Shown piece by piece: positions 7,684-15,349 of a stretch of 28,716 nucleotides of DNA. The notes under the pieces were generated by a model. It made no database searches. It was given only the letters and a program-made list of their open reading frames with translations, and was not told the origin of the DNA. Position numbers and translations under genes: made by a program. The first letter of the stretch is position 1, and each line of letters starts with the position of its first letter. The stretch is taken from positions 1-28,716 of the forward strand of contig CAKQKN010000094.1 in the NCBI GenBank assembly GCA_934249215.1, written 5' to 3'. The DNA comes from an uncultured Clostridia bacterium (GTDB lineage: Bacteria > Bacillota > Clostridia > Christensenellales > Borkfalkiaceae).

Positions 7684-8778
7684 ATGAAAATCACGATCAA
7701 CAAAAAAATGGACAAATCTGTCGCCGCTCGCGGCAGAATAGTAAAACTTCTCATCCCTCGCGCTGGAATGACTTATTTTAAAGTCGGTAACGCGGTGCTC
7801 GACAAACTTCTGACGGGCAGAAAACTCAAAAAATATTTCACCGACGAAGTGTATATCGAGCGCGGCGACGGAACGGCTATCCGTACGTTGCTATATTCGC
7901 GTCGCGGCGTCAAAGAAGCGGAAGAGTTTACTTCGAAGCATCCGGACGCGGGCAGTAAAATCGCCGTCGAGCGCAAAAGAGCGGAATCGGCGAAAATCAA
8001 ATCCGAAAACGCCACCGCAACCGAAAGCAAAACGAATAAATCTTCTCGCCCCGCGTTTTTGTGGATTCACGGCGGCGGCTACGCTATGGGCATTCCCGAG
8101 CAGGAGTTCTATTTCATAAACAGAATACTCGAAGCGATCGACGCGGTCGTAATTTCCCCCGAATACACCCGTTCGGTGGACGCGCCTTACCCGAAAGCGC
8201 TCGAAGATTGCTATTGCGCGCTCAGATGGCTAAAGGAAAACGCCGAAGATCTCGGCGCCGATCCTGATCGGATATTCGTCGGCGGCGACTCGGCGGGAGG
8301 CGGGCTTACCGCGGCAATCTCGCTTTACGCTCGCGACAAGGGCGAAGTAAATATCGCTTATCAGATGCCGCTTTATCCCATGCTCGACGACAGGCCGACG
8401 CGCAGTAACGTGGACAACAAAACCCCATGCTGGGATTCACAGTCAAACGACAAGGCGTGGAAATTATATCTCGGCGATCTGTACAGAACCGACAAAGTAC
8501 CGTACTATGCCGCCCCCGCACGTGCGGAAGATCTCGCGGGTTTGCCCCCGACGCTCACTTACGTCGGTGACATAGAGCCGTTTTATGCCGAAACCGTCGA
8601 TTACGTGGAGCGGCTTCGCAAAGCGGGCGTTCCGACGGAATTTCGCGTTTACCCCGGTTGCTATCACGGTTTCGACGTGATCTGTCCCGATACCGAGCCT
8701 GGAAAAGACGCGATCGAGTTTTTCAGAAACGGCTTGATTCACGCCGCCAAAAATCTCGTCGCAAAACAGAAAAACTGA
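7684..8778 (+). CDS. Alpha/beta hydrolase, HSL/GDXG esterase-lipase type
   Basis: Likely carboxylesterase acting on small acyl esters, cytoplasmic (no signal peptide). The 364 residues contain the oxyanion-hole HGGG starting at H129 (WIHGGGYAMG), the nucleophile motif GGDSAGGG with Ser203, a later Asp in GDIEPFY, and the catalytic His in YHGFDV. This is the HSL (family IV) signature set. The N-terminal ~75 residues are a cap-like segment. Residues ~80-120 are a low-complexity Lys/Ser/Ala/Glu insertion (about KRAESAKIKSENATATESK) that looks like a flexible linker absent from most relatives. GGAGG (7670-7674) lies 9 bases before the ATG. Substrate cannot be inferred from the neighbours. Confidence 0.9.
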   Translation: MKITINKKMDKSVAARGRIVKLLIPRAGMTYFKVGNAVLDKLLTGRKLKKYFTDEVYIERGDGTAIRTLLYSRRGVKEAEEFTSKHPDAGSKIAVERKRAESAKIKSENATATESKTNKSSRPAFLWIHGGGYAMGIPEQEFYFINRILEAIDAVVISPEYTRSVDAPYPKALEDCYCALRWLKENAEDLGADPDRIFVGGDSAGGGLTAAISLYARDKGEVNIAYQMPLYPMLDDRPTRSNVDNKTPCWDSQSNDKAWKLYLGDLYRTDKVPYYAAPARAEDLAGLPPTLTYVGDIEPFYAETVDYVERLRKAGVPTEFRVYPGCYHGFDVICPDTEPGKDAIEFFRNGLIHAAKNLVAKQKN

Positions 8779-8828
8779 CCGAATTTCCTTTTTTAACCGT
8801 TTCGGCGTGCGAAAACGGACGAATTAGG

Positions 8829-8857
8829 TTGAAAAAGACGAAACGAAGTGCTATAAT
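8829..8857 (+). promoter_or_regulatory. Sigma-A-type promoter for the acetyltransferase gene
   Basis: TTGAAA (8829-8834) and TATAAT (8852-8857) are separated by 17 bp. The predicted leader to the ATG at 8953 is about 90 bases. Confidence 0.75.
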
Positions 8858-8952
8858 ATGCATTGAAACGAAACGAAGCGGCGTGCGAAACGCAAAAACG
8901 ACTTTTCGCGCTTTCCGCGGCGTTTATCAATCAAGAATTTTGTGAGGTTGCA

Positions 8953-9546
8953 ATGAATAAAGAGATAGAAATCACGTTCCGCAAGCTTAGACTGACCGAC
9001 GATCTTGAAAAGGTAGCCGAACTCATATACAACACCGACCCGTACATTTTCCCTTATGAATACGAGGGCAATCTCGACAAGGCGAAAGCCATACTCGTAA
9101 ACATGATAAAGGGCGACACTCTTTATAATTACGAGAATATATACGTCGCGATTTCGGGCGAAACGATCGTCGGAATGATCGTCGCCGTTCGCGCCCCGCT
9201 TTCGCTCAAAGCCGAGCCGATGATGGATTGTTACCTCAAGGCGGACGCCGTCGTCGACGGACGCTTCAAGAAAGTATATAAGGAATATTACGAACTGCTC
9301 AACGACGAACCCGACGGAATCTATATCGCAAACGTCTGCGTAGACAAGTTTTTCCGCGGGCAGGGCATAGGCAAAAAAATGCTCACGGCTTTCCTTCGCG
9401 ACGACGAAACTTACAATCTCGAAACGGTCAAAGCGAACGAATCGGCTTTCGCGCTATACACGTCGATGGGCTTCGAAATGCAGTACGAATACCCGGGCTT
9501 CACTGCCGTTCCGTGCTACCGGATGACTCGCAAAAAGAAGTGTTAA
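8953..9546 (+). CDS. GNAT-family N-acetyltransferase
   Basis: Transfers an acyl group from acyl-CoA to an amine; the acceptor is unknown. The 197-residue protein has the core acetyl-CoA loop RGQGIG at 135-140 in the context VCVDKFFRGQGIGKKML, and the C-terminal ALYTSMGFE segment typical of GNAT motif B. The N-terminal half (FRKLRLTDDLEKVAELIYNT) fits the usual first strand and helices. I chose the ATG at 8953 (GAGG 5 bases upstream); a longer in-frame reading begins at 8863, very close to the predicted transcription start, and has no ribosome binding site. Monocistronic with its own promoter. Confidence 0.9.
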   Translation: MNKEIEITFRKLRLTDDLEKVAELIYNTDPYIFPYEYEGNLDKAKAILVNMIKGDTLYNYENIYVAISGETIVGMIVAVRAPLSLKAEPMMDCYLKADAVVDGRFKKVYKEYYELLNDEPDGIYIANVCVDKFFRGQGIGKKMLTAFLRDDETYNLETVKANESAFALYTSMGFEMQYEYPGFTAVPCYRMTRKKKC

Positions 9547-9579
9547 TCGTGCTATAGACGGGCTTTTCGCTGTTTGACT

Positions 9580-9606
9580 TTTTTTTCGGCAACGTGTCGA
9601 AAAAAA
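9580..9606. other. A/T-rich inverted repeat upstream of the TIR gene
   Basis: TTTTTTTCG (9580-9588) pairs with CGAAAAAAA (9598-9606) around a 9-base loop. It lies between the acetyltransferase and the TIR gene. A weak terminator is possible; no T-run follows on the plus strand. Confidence 0.35.
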
Positions 9607-9694
9607 CGACGAACTCCGCGATAACGAACGTATAGCCGCACTTTTTTATATTTTTATCATCATTTGAGAAAAACCGAAGAAAGGGAGAAGAAAG

Positions 9695-10999
9695 ATGGAT
9701 GTTTTCATAAGTTACGAACACGAATCGAAATCGATTGCCGATAATATCGTCGCCGTTCTCGAATCCAAAGGCGTGCGTTGCTGGTACGCCCCGCGCGACG
9801 TTTACGGCGACTACGCCACCTCGATAGTCGAGGCGATCGAGCGTTGCAAGGCGTTCGTTCTCATTTTGAGCCACAAATCGTCCGAATCTCCGCACGTTCT
9901 CAACGAAGTCGAAATGGCGTATCAGAGGATACTTCAGGGTGAACTCGTGATCGTCCCGTTCAAAGTTGACGAGGGCGTTCTTTCCAAAGCGATGGAATAT
10001 TACATAAAACGCTTGCATTGGATAGACGCTGCGTCGTCCACGCTCGAGCAGTCGATCGTCGCGCTGTACGAAAAACTCGCGCCCATTCTCGGTCTTGACA
10101 AGCAGGATGATTCCGAACGCAAAGAGGACAACACCCGGCGCAAGAACAATCAATACTACGACGCCGCGGACATGGTCGAAATAAACCGCCTTAAAAACGA
10201 AGAAGAGTTGCTTTTCGAATATGAAAAACCCTTCTACGACAAGTTGTTTTTCGGCAAAAACGATCTTAACGTTCTCGATTTCAACACGCTCAGTCCGAAG
10301 GACGCGCTTTTGCGCCTGAACCGCGCCGAAGTCGGAAAACTCGTCTGCCTTTCATACAACGACGGAATAGTGCAGGAAGGCAAAGATCTGACCGCCGACA
10401 TGCCTAACGTAACGTTCGAAAAGATAGATTACGTAAACGACGACGTGGAAACCGCGCTGAAGAGCATAACGCTGAACGATTCCATGTCGGGCTTCGATTT
10501 CGTCAACCTTAGCATGGCGATAATGGACTTCGAAAATCCGTTCAAGATTCTCAAAAAAATCAAGAAATTTATGAAACCGGGCGCAGTGATGTTCGTCCGC
10601 GACGTTGACGACGGCGTCGTGTTCGCATATCCCGACAACGACAATCTGTTCTCCCAGTTCAAGGAATTTTATAAAATGGACGACTTAAGCGGTTCGCGCA
10701 ATTCCGGTCGCCAGATTTACAACATTCTCAAAAAACTCGGGGCAAAGAGCATTCGGCTCGAAAATTGCAGCGTAAACACGTCGAACATGGATTACGACAA
10801 GCGCAGATTGCTTTTCGAATCGTGGTTCTCGTTCATTCCCAACGATTTCTCGATAATGGCTAAAAAGAACCCCGAAAACAAATCGATTGCCGAAGTAAAC
10901 AAATGGCTTCGCGAGCATTACGACGATCTCGAGGAAGCGTTCTTCAACGACGATTTTCTGTTCAACAGCGGTTACGTAATTTACACCGCAAGATTTTAA
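9695..10999 (+). CDS. TIR-domain protein with methyltransferase-like C-terminal region
   Basis: 434 residues in two parts. Residues 1-~135 are a bacterial TIR domain: MDVFISYEHES, then RCWYAPRDV, and SPHVLNEVEMAY where E71 aligns with the catalytic Glu of NAD-cleaving TIRs, and MEYYIKRLHWIDA. After a charged linker (~136-165), residues ~190-330 resemble a class I SAM-methyltransferase fold: VLDFN at 193 where motif I is expected, GFDFVNLSMAI from 266, and KKFMKPGAVMFVRDVD from ~291. The glycine-rich SAM loop is not recognisable, so SAM binding is doubtful. The last ~100 residues are acidic and aromatic-rich. AAGGGAG lies 7 bases before the ATG. No immune partner genes are adjacent. Possible roles are NAD hydrolysis or signalling in phage defence, or a regulatory scaffold. 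The TIR call is firm, the rest is inference. Confidence 0.85.
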   Translation: MDVFISYEHESKSIADNIVAVLESKGVRCWYAPRDVYGDYATSIVEAIERCKAFVLILSHKSSESPHVLNEVEMAYQRILQGELVIVPFKVDEGVLSKAMEYYIKRLHWIDAASSTLEQSIVALYEKLAPILGLDKQDDSERKEDNTRRKNNQYYDAADMVEINRLKNEEELLFEYEKPFYDKLFFGKNDLNVLDFNTLSPKDALLRLNRAEVGKLVCLSYNDGIVQEGKDLTADMPNVTFEKIDYVNDDVETALKSITLNDSMSGFDFVNLSMAIMDFENPFKILKKIKKFMKPGAVMFVRDVDDGVVFAYPDNDNLFSQFKEFYKMDDLSGSRNSGRQIYNILKKLGAKSIRLENCSVNTSNMDYDKRRLLFESWFSFIPNDFSIMAKKNPENKSIAEVNKWLREHYDDLEEAFFNDDFLFNSGYVIYTARF

Positions 11000-11032
11000 A
11001 TTATAATTTAAAACTTAAAAGAAACTTAAAAG

Positions 11033-11058
11033 GCTGTCGCATCAAGCGGCAGTTTTTT
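11033..11058 (+). terminator. Terminator after the TIR gene
   Basis: GCTGTCGC (11033-11040) pairs with GCGGCAG (11046-11052), with one G-T pair and a 5-base loop, followed by six T residues. It starts 34 bases after the stop codon. Confidence 0.8.
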
Positions 11059-11083
11059 GTTTAATCGAATTAAAAATGCGCCC

Positions 11084-11097
11084 ATAAGTCGATTATC
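11084..11097. repeat. Short hairpin repeat, copy 1 (ATAAGTCGATTATC)
   Basis: Exact core. ATAA pairs with TTAT around GTCGA, and TGCG/CGCA flanks can extend the stem. An A-run precedes it and CTTTTATTTTTTT follows. First element of a 700-base gene-free repeat island (11059-11760). Confidence 0.75.
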
Positions 11098-11145
11098 CGC
11101 ACTTTTATTTTTTTCGCGTCCCAAGCTTCCTTTCTCATCTCTATC

Positions 11146-11214
11146 CGTCATCCCGAGCCTTGCCCGCCTTGACAAACTCTCGAGGGATCCAGGGGCGCAA
11201 GCCCCGCACTTCAC
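11146..11214 (-). repeat. TCGGGATGACGG repeat, copy 1 (reverse orientation)
   Basis: On the minus strand it reads GTGCGGGG, then GGATCCCTCG, then GGCTCGGGATGACGG. It matches copies at 11462-11529 and 21823-21887. Confidence 0.65.
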
Positions 11215-11220
11215 ATTTTT

Positions 11221-11282
11221 AGCTTTCCCCCCATGGGGAGAGTGGATTTTACGAGCTTTGCGAGTAAAAGACGAGAGAGGTC
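11221..11282. repeat. CTTTCCCC/GGGGAG repeat with central hairpin, copy 1
   Basis: Begins AGCTTTCCCCCCATGGGGAG, then GTGG, a central inverted repeat TTTTACGAGC/GCGAGTAAAA, and ends GAGAGAGGTC. An inverted relative lies at 11334-11400. Its layout (CCTC..CCGTC..GCCACCTTCCCC) resembles dispersed repeats I have seen in gut Clostridia. Confidence 0.5.
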
Positions 11283-11333
11283 CATAGATCGACACGGTTT
11301 GAAACAAACTTTGATTTAGAAGTCGCTTCTTAT

Positions 11334-11400
11334 GACCTCATCCGTCAAATCTTCGCAAAAGACGCTCGATTTGCCACCTTCCCCGTAATGGAAGGCATGG
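11334..11400. repeat. CTTCCCC/GGAAG repeat with central hairpin, copy 2 (inverted)
   Basis: Starts GACCTCATCCGTC, has a central inverted repeat CAAATC/GATTTG, then GCCACCTTCCCCG and GGAAGGCATGG. It is the inverse orientation of 11221-11282. Central stems differ in sequence but both still pair. Confidence 0.5.
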
Positions 11401-11418
11401 AACGTAAAAAGTCGTGCT

Positions 11419-11431
11419 ATAAGTCGATTAT
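11419..11431. repeat. Short hairpin repeat, copy 2 (ATAAGTCGATTAT)
   Basis: Exact 13-base core. CTATAA pairs with TTATTAG (one bulge), with AAAAG before and CTTTT after. It lies 31 bases before the TCGGGATGACGG repeat copy 2, an arrangement repeated at 21777-21887. Confidence 0.75.
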
Positions 11432-11461
11432 TAGAGCTTTTGTTAAGTAAGATTACGTGGA

Positions 11462-11529
11462 GTGTGCGGCACTAAAATGCATAGATCCCTCGGGAGCCGA
11501 ATAAACGAGCAAGGCTCGGGATGACGGGA
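11462..11529 (+). repeat. TCGGGATGACGG repeat, copy 2
   Basis: Runs from GTGCGGCACT through GATCCCTCGG to GGCTCGGGATGACGGG. Opposite orientation to copy 1, so the pair forms a long inverted arrangement around 11215-11461. Confidence 0.65.
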
Positions 11530-11559
11530 CAAAAATGAAGTGCGCGGCGTTTATGAGCA

Positions 11560-11672
11560 GACCTCTCTCGGCGCATACGCGCCAGCCCGCTTACGCGCGG
11601 CGCGCCCCTTTTGTCGCCGTAGGCGACATTTCCCCCGTTTAGCGGGGGGAATCGCCCCGTAGGGGAAAGCTT
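11560..11672. repeat. Palindrome-rich repeat, copy 3 of the GACCTCTC family
   Basis: Starts GACCTCTCTCGG and contains three small palindromes: GGCGC/GCGCC, a perfect TGTCGCC/GGCGACA hairpin (11612-11628), and TTTCCCCC with GGGGGGAA, then CCCCGTAGGGG. End motifs resemble those at 11221-11282 and 11334-11400. Confidence 0.45.
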
Positions 11673-11681
11673 ACAGTGAAA

Positions 11682-11760
11682 TGAACTGCACCCCGAAAGT
11701 TGGACACAAAAGGAGTGCAAAAATATGACGGGAAAAGTAAGAAAAAACGGCGAAAAGTGA
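11682..11760 (+). mobile_element. Remnant of an IS3-family end with a truncated orfA start
   Basis: TGAACTGCACCCCGAAAG followed by TTGGACAC fits terminal inverted repeats of IS3-family (IS150-like) elements. AAGGAG and a short ORF (11725-11760, MTGKVRKNGEK then stop) follow, as if the start of orfA had been cut off. No second end or transposase body is in the window. Confidence 0.55.
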
Positions 11761-11787
11761 ATATATAATGAAAAAACGAGACGAATA

Positions 11788-11816
11788 TTGACAAAACGCG
11801 TTTTTTGCAGTATAAT
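11788..11816 (+). promoter_or_regulatory. Strong sigma-A promoter of the OYE-aconitase X operon
   Basis: Consensus TTGACA (11788-11793) and TATAAT (11811-11816) are separated by 17 bp. The predicted leader to the ATG at 11909 is about 85 bases. It lies 28 bases downstream of the IS3 remnant. Confidence 0.85.
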
Positions 11817-11825
11817 CGGACGAGA

Positions 11826-11883
11826 AGCCGCCGAGCGGCGGCTGTAAACAAGAAAAAGACAAGCGGCGAAAAAAACTTGCCGC
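11826..11883 (+). other. Two leader hairpins ahead of the OYE gene
   Basis: AGCCGCC (11826-11832) pairs perfectly with GGCGGCT (11837-11843). A second stem, GCGGC (11863-11867) with GCCGC (11879-11883), follows 20 bases later. Parts of the two GC arms are complementary to each other, so alternative folding is possible. Confidence 0.45.
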
Positions 11884-11908
11884 GGTCAAAAATAAGGTGG
11901 TAAAAACA

Positions 11909-13963
11909 ATGAAAAAAGAATACGAATCGCTTTTTGCCCCATGGAAGATCGGTAATCTTGAAATCAAAAACAGGATCGTTATGACTTCGATGGGCGGAAC
12001 GTCGATTTTCGGCTGGCTTGAGCCCAATCACTTCGACGAAGAAGCCGCAAACTTTCTTCTGGAGCGGGCGAAGAACAACGTCGGACTGATTCTCCCGGGA
12101 ATTGCTCCGATCAAAGACATGATGCTCGGCAAGTGGTTGTATCAGGGTAAGGGGAAATTCAAAAAACTCAAAGAGTTCATGGATGAACTGCATAAAACGG
12201 GCGCGAAAATGTTCGTTCAGCTGACTGCGGGATTCGGAAGAAGCCTTGCGATCAACGACATAATGGTAAAAGCGCTCAAAAACAAATTTCTCGGCACCGT
12301 GATGAAACCTATTCTCAACGTCGAGTATATGTGCGCCAGCGCGAGCGCCACGCCCAACCGTTGGGACGACACGTGCTATTCGCGCCCGCTCACGATCAAG
12401 GAAATCGACGACATGGTAACGGCTTTTGCCCGCACCGCCGCGCTTTGCAAGGAAGCGGGTGTAGACGGCGTGGAAATTCATGCCGTACACGAGGGTTATC
12501 TTCTCGACCAGTTCACGATGAAATACACCAACCTTCGTACCGACGACTACGGCGGAAGTTTCGAAAATCGTTATCGTTTCCCCGTTCGGATCGTCAAAGC
12601 GATCAAGGCGGTCTGCGGCGAGGACTATCCCGTTTCGCTCAGATATTCGGTCGTGTCTAAAACGAAAGGCTTCGGCAAAGGCGCGCTTCCCGGCGAGGAT
12701 TACGTCGAAGTCGGAAGAGATATGGAAGAAAGCGAACGCGCGGCGAAATATCTTCAGGATGCGGGTTACGACATGCTCAACTGCGACAACGGAACGTACG
12801 ACGCGTGGTACTGGGCGCACCCGCCTATGTATATGGGCACCGACTGCAACCTTGCGGAAGTTTCTCATATCAAAAAATTCGTCGACATACCCGTCGTATG
12901 CGCGGGCAGAATGACGACGGAACGCGCCGCGAAAGCGATTGCCGACGGTGAGATCGACGCAATGGGCGTTGCTCGTCAGTTCCTTGCCGATCCCGAATGG
13001 ATAACGAAAACGCTTGCCGACGACGAATCGTCGATAAGACCGTGCATCTGCTGCCACAACGCGTGCTTCAACATGGCGCATTACAAGGGCGTTGCCAACG
13101 ACCAGACTCTTGCCGACAATATGGGAATGGCTCGTTGTGCGATCAACCCCGAAACGATGCAGTCGAAGAAATATAAGATCGTAAAGACGAACGCTCCGAA
13201 AAAAGTCGCCGTAATAGGCGCGGGTATCGGCGGAATGGAAACGGCTCGCGTTCTTGCGCTCCGCGGACACAAGCCCGTCATTTTCGAAAAGAGCGATCGG
13301 ACGGGCGGCGTGTTCAAGGCTGCCGCGGCTCCCGACTTCAAGGAAAAAGATAAAGAACTTCTCAAGTGGTACGAAAAAGAAATGCGCGATCTCGGGATCG
13401 AAATCAGATTCAATACCGAGGTCAGATCGCTTGCCGACGTCCAAGGCTTTGACAAAATCGTCGTCGCGACGGGCGCCCGCGCAAACACTCCGCGCATTCC
13501 GGGGCTCGAGAACGCAATCGAAGCGTGCGAATATTTATACGGAAAAGAAACGGGCAACCGAGTGATAATAATCGGCGGCGGACTCAGCGGCTGTGAAATC
13601 GCATACGATCTCCATCGCCACGGCAAAGAACCCGTGATCGTCGAAATGAAAAACGATCTCATCGCCGTTCCCGGCGTGTGCCTTGCCAACAGTTCGTACC
13701 TTCGCGACTATTTCGCGCTTCACAACGTGGAAGTCCATCTCGAAACCGCTCTCGTGTCGGTGAACGCCGACGGCGTAACGGTAAAGGATAAGGACGGAAA
13801 GCAGTTCGACATAAAGGGCGACACCGTCATTCGTTCGATGGGCTACCGTCCCGCTCCCGTTCTCAAGGACGAAAAGGGCGTTCGGTTCGTCGGCGACTGC
13901 GAAAAAGTCGGCAATCTCCGCTCGGTAATCTGGAAAGCGTGGGACGTCGCCATGAAAATATAA
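11909..13963 (+). CDS. OYE / 2,4-dienoyl-CoA reductase-type flavoenzyme (FMN, 4Fe-4S, FAD)
   Basis: NAD(P)H-dependent reductase of activated C=C bonds, related to FadH, BaiCD/BaiH and clostridial enoate reductases; 684 residues. Residues 1-~370 are the FMN-binding TIM barrel (APWKIGNLEIKNRIV, HAVHEGYLLDQF, DDYGGSFENR, CAGRMT). A cysteine cluster CICCHNAC (C379, C382, C386) with C410 is the likely 4Fe-4S site; the last gap is ~12 residues longer than in E. coli FadH. A Rossmann GxGxxG follows at ~437 (VIGAGIGGMETA) and a second at ~556 (IIIGGGLSGCEIA). I chose the ATG at 11909 (AAGGTGG 7 bases upstream) over the in-frame GTG at 11897. It is first in an operon with aconitase X subunits, so it may reduce the product of their dehydration. 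The substrate is unknown. Confidence 0.92.
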   Translation: MKKEYESLFAPWKIGNLEIKNRIVMTSMGGTSIFGWLEPNHFDEEAANFLLERAKNNVGLILPGIAPIKDMMLGKWLYQGKGKFKKLKEFMDELHKTGAKMFVQLTAGFGRSLAINDIMVKALKNKFLGTVMKPILNVEYMCASASATPNRWDDTCYSRPLTIKEIDDMVTAFARTAALCKEAGVDGVEIHAVHEGYLLDQFTMKYTNLRTDDYGGSFENRYRFPVRIVKAIKAVCGEDYPVSLRYSVVSKTKGFGKGALPGEDYVEVGRDMEESERAAKYLQDAGYDMLNCDNGTYDAWYWAHPPMYMGTDCNLAEVSHIKKFVDIPVVCAGRMTTERAAKAIADGEIDAMGVARQFLADPEWITKTLADDESSIRPCICCHNACFNMAHYKGVANDQTLADNMGMARCAINPETMQSKKYKIVKTNAPKKVAVIGAGIGGMETARVLALRGHKPVIFEKSDRTGGVFKAAAAPDFKEKDKELLKWYEKEMRDLGIEIRFNTEVRSLADVQGFDKIVVATGARANTPRIPGLENAIEACEYLYGKETGNRVIIIGGGLSGCEIAYDLHRHGKEPVIVEMKNDLIAVPGVCLANSSYLRDYFALHNVEVHLETALVSVNADGVTVKDKDGKQFDIKGDTVIRSMGYRPAPVLKDEKGVRFVGDCEKVGNLRSVIWKAWDVAMKI

Positions 13964-13977
13964 GCGCCCAGAAGATA

Positions 13978-14032
13978 TTCGGAACGATATAAATTCGGAA
14001 CGATATAAAAAAGATATTCGGAAAGATATAAA
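13978..14032 (+). repeat. Three copies of a 16-base repeat before the aconitase X gene
   Basis: TTCGGAACGATATAAA occurs twice in direct tandem (13978-13993, 13994-14009) and a third time with one change (14017-14032). It fills the gap between the flavoenzyme and the next gene. Could be a slippage product or protein-binding sites. Confidence 0.8.
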
Positions 14033-14053
14033 TCGGATAAGGAGTGAACTTAA

Positions 14054-15349
14054 ATGTACGAATATAAAATGCAACTGACGGACGAGCAACTTGCCGTGCT
14101 CAACGGTTCGGAGGGCGAAACCAAAGCGAAAGTTATGGAAACCGTCGTCCGTTACGGCGATCTGTTCGGCGCGAAACGGCTCGTAAAGGTAACGCACGGC
14201 GAAGGTCATCTCGTAACTTCGTTCGGCTTGTCGCTTCTGAAGCCCGTTTACCGCGTTATGGACGAACTCATCGCCGCGGGGCTTAAGGTTGACGAGGGCT
14301 TCACGATGGATCCCCGTCCCGTGGATTTCAAAAATGTAAAGTGTAACCTTCTCGACAAATTGCTGTTCTCCACCGTACTGTACGGACAACAGGGAAAATA
14401 CGAAGAGCAACTGACAAAACTCGGGCTCGTCGGCAAAGACGCGTTCAGTTGCGCCTGCTACTTCGACGAAATGGGCAATATCCCTAAAAAAGGCGATATA
14501 TTGTCGTGGGCGGAGTCCAGCGCGGTCAACTACGCAAACTCCGTTCTCGGCGCGCGTTGCAATCGCAACTCGGGTATGATCGACATTTTCGGTTCGATCA
14601 TCGGCTACGTTCCGGAGTTCGGCTTGCTCACCGACGAGGGCAGAAAAGCGAAATGGAAAATCACCGTCAAAACGACGAAAAAACCGATCGCGCAGATTCT
14701 CGGTTCGGCGATCGGAATAAAAGTGGTCGAGGACGTGCCGTACATAGTCGGACTGGACAAATGGATCGGCACCGAACTTAACGACGAATGTAAGTCATAT
14801 CTCAAGGACTTCGGCGCGGCAACCGCGTCAAACGGCGCCGTCGGGCTTTATCACGTGGAAAACGTAACGCCCGAAGCGGTCGAAGCGGGGCAGTCACTGC
14901 TCGTCGACGACTATAAGGAATACGTGATAGACGACGCCGAGCTCGAACGGGTATACGCGTCCTATCCCGTCATGTGGAAAGATCCCGACAAGAAAGGCAC
15001 GCTTGCGTTCATCGGGTGTCCGCACCTTTCGAAAAATCAGCTCGAAAAATGGGCAGAAGCGATAATTAACGGTCTTAAAGAAAGCGGAAAAACGAAAGTG
15101 GCATGCCAGACGGTGCTTTGTACCGCGCCTCCCGTGCGCGAAGCGTTCGAAAAAACCGCGCTGTATGCCGAGCTTATGAAAACGGGCGCGAAAGTAACGT
15201 CGATTTGTCCGCTTATGTACACGTCGAACCCGCTCACGAAATCGCGTCGCATGATGACCTGTTCAAACAAACTCCGCACGTATTCCGTCGCGAGATATTA
15301 CAAAGACCAAGATTTACTCTCGATCATCGTCGGAAAGGAGGAAAAGTAA
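14054..15349 (+). CDS. Aconitase X, catalytic (large) subunit
   Basis: Iron-sulfur dehydratase of the AcnX family (former DUF521), related to cis-3-hydroxy-L-proline dehydratase and archaeal phosphomevalonate dehydratase; 431 residues. Family signatures visible are MYEYKMQLTDEQLAVLNGSEG at the start, KVTHGEGHLV, and SWAESSAVNYANSVLGAR from S151 followed by CNRNSGMIDIFGSIIGYVPEFG. The usual ARTNREGG is ARCNRNSG here. Candidate Fe-S cysteines include C133/C135 (SCACYF) and others in VACQTVLC and TSICPL. AAGGAG lies 9 bases before the ATG. The stop overlaps the start of the small-subunit gene by one base. Archaeal mevalonate-pathway partners such as a UbiD-like decarboxylase are absent, so the substrate is open. 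Confidence 0.9.
   Translation: MYEYKMQLTDEQLAVLNGSEGETKAKVMETVVRYGDLFGAKRLVKVTHGEGHLVTSFGLSLLKPVYRVMDELIAAGLKVDEGFTMDPRPVDFKNVKCNLLDKLLFSTVLYGQQGKYEEQLTKLGLVGKDAFSCACYFDEMGNIPKKGDILSWAESSAVNYANSVLGARCNRNSGMIDIFGSIIGYVPEFGLLTDEGRKAKWKITVKTTKKPIAQILGSAIGIKVVEDVPYIVGLDKWIGTELNDECKSYLKDFGAATASNGAVGLYHVENVTPEAVEAGQSLLVDDYKEYVIDDAELERVYASYPVMWKDPDKKGTLAFIGCPHLSKNQLEKWAEAIINGLKESGKTKVACQTVLCTAPPVREAFEKTALYAELMKTGAKVTSICPLMYTSNPLTKSRRMMTCSNKLRTYSVARYYKDQDLLSIIVGKEEK

Noticed and set aside
9547..9660. Possible decayed hairpin-repeat pieces (CGTGCTATA with GGCTTTT; TATAGCCGCACTTTTTT)
   Set aside because: They resemble flanks of copies 1 and 2 but the core is missing; too short to call.
11057..11287. 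76-codon ORF in the repeat island
   Set aside because: Made entirely of repeat sequence, no ribosome binding site.
11639..13444. Minus-strand open frame of 601 codons opposite the OYE gene
   Set aside because: Shadow of a conserved plus-strand enzyme; it also runs through the promoter, leader and IS remnant.
13978..14032. CRISPR array
   Set aside because: The three 16-base repeats are tandem or near-tandem with no spacers of regular length, and no cas genes are present.
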